Shown here piece after piece: positions 63,875-64,000 of a stretch of DNA of 64,000 bases. The position numbers were made by a program, and so were the translations under genes. The first letter of the stretch is position 1. Each line of letters opens with the position of its first letter. A model generated the notes under the pieces. That model made no database searches. It was given only the letters and a program-made list of their open reading frames with translations, and had not been told where the DNA came from. Source of the DNA: Ditylenchus dipsaci (taxonomy: Eukaryota > Nematoda > Chromadorea > Rhabditida > Anguinidae); assembly GCA_004194705.1 (NCBI GenBank), contig SADC01001227.1, forward strand, positions 2,604,001 to 2,668,000, written 5' to 3'.

Positions 63875-64000
63875 TTATACAGAAATATGAATTTTATCGC
63901 AATATATTAGCACACGACCCTTTACGAGCAGTGGTCCATAACGTCCTTCATGCTTTGTTGTATTTATTGTGACACCTGAAAAGAGTCTTTCCACGCTAGT
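63875..64000 (-). CDS. hAT transposase, C-terminal end (partial, runs off the window)
   Basis: Forty-one codons and stop on the minus strand: TSVERLFSGVTINTTKHEGR, then PLLVKGRVLIYC. S-V-E-R-L-F-S with a following R and spaced leucines is the hAT dimerisation block at the transposase C-terminus. The rest lies beyond the window. Confidence 0.7.
   Translation of the reverse strand, partial: TSVERLFSGVTINTTKHEGRYGPLLVKGRVLIYCDKIHISV

Overview
The window is 64 kb of AT-rich, intron-rich animal DNA, most probably from a nematode. The strongest clue is a SKN-1/CNC-type transcription factor on the plus strand. Its DNA-binding end has the basic region of the family but no leucine zipper, a nematode trait known from C. 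elegans SKN-1. The very high density of inverted-repeat DNA transposons would suit a large, repeat-rich nematode genome such as an enoplean or mermithid; that placement is inference.

Layout. Positions 57-1118 hold a broken Mutator-like transposase followed by a Ulp1/C48 protease fragment. A tRNA-Trp(CCA) lies at 2113-2184 (minus). The skn-1-like gene runs from 3062 to 14517 (plus, 12 recognisable coding exons). Inside its large intron, on the opposite strand, sits a small, apparently secreted C-type lectin-domain gene (9877-12312). From 14.8 to 43.4 kb there are mostly transposons, with a possible PPxY-motif gene (18400-19282 minus, last exon present twice), an acidic exon (30686-30884 minus), a Harbinger relic (34.84-35.27 kb), a decayed GC-rich gene split by a hAT MITE (35.8-36.8 kb), and a small zinc-finger-like gene (39.1-39.7 kb minus). 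From 43416 to 63302 runs the C-terminal two thirds of a prolyl oligopeptidase gene (minus, seven exons, full catalytic triad), whose introns of up to about 10 kb are packed with nested transposons. The window ends in the tail of a hAT transposase (63875-64000 minus).

Mobile DNA. Four DNA-transposon groups can be read from target-site duplications (TSDs): hAT-like elements with 8-bp TSDs, TA-flanked pogo/Tigger-like elements with CAGTC termini, TA-flanked elements beginning CCGTATTT, and TTAA-flanked elements, two of which are kilobase-scale palindromes. They are nested up to four deep (20131-28691; 45977-47710). Terminal arms are usually built from tandem copies of a short motif that differs between families.

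Sequence quality. Several exons have one-base frame breaks at CC or GG runs, and splice phases fit only if one base is missing. Two duplicated segments (16.9-22.6 kb) differ almost only in homopolymer length. This suggests sequencing or assembly error, so single-base breaks in host genes should not be read as pseudogenisation without checking reads.
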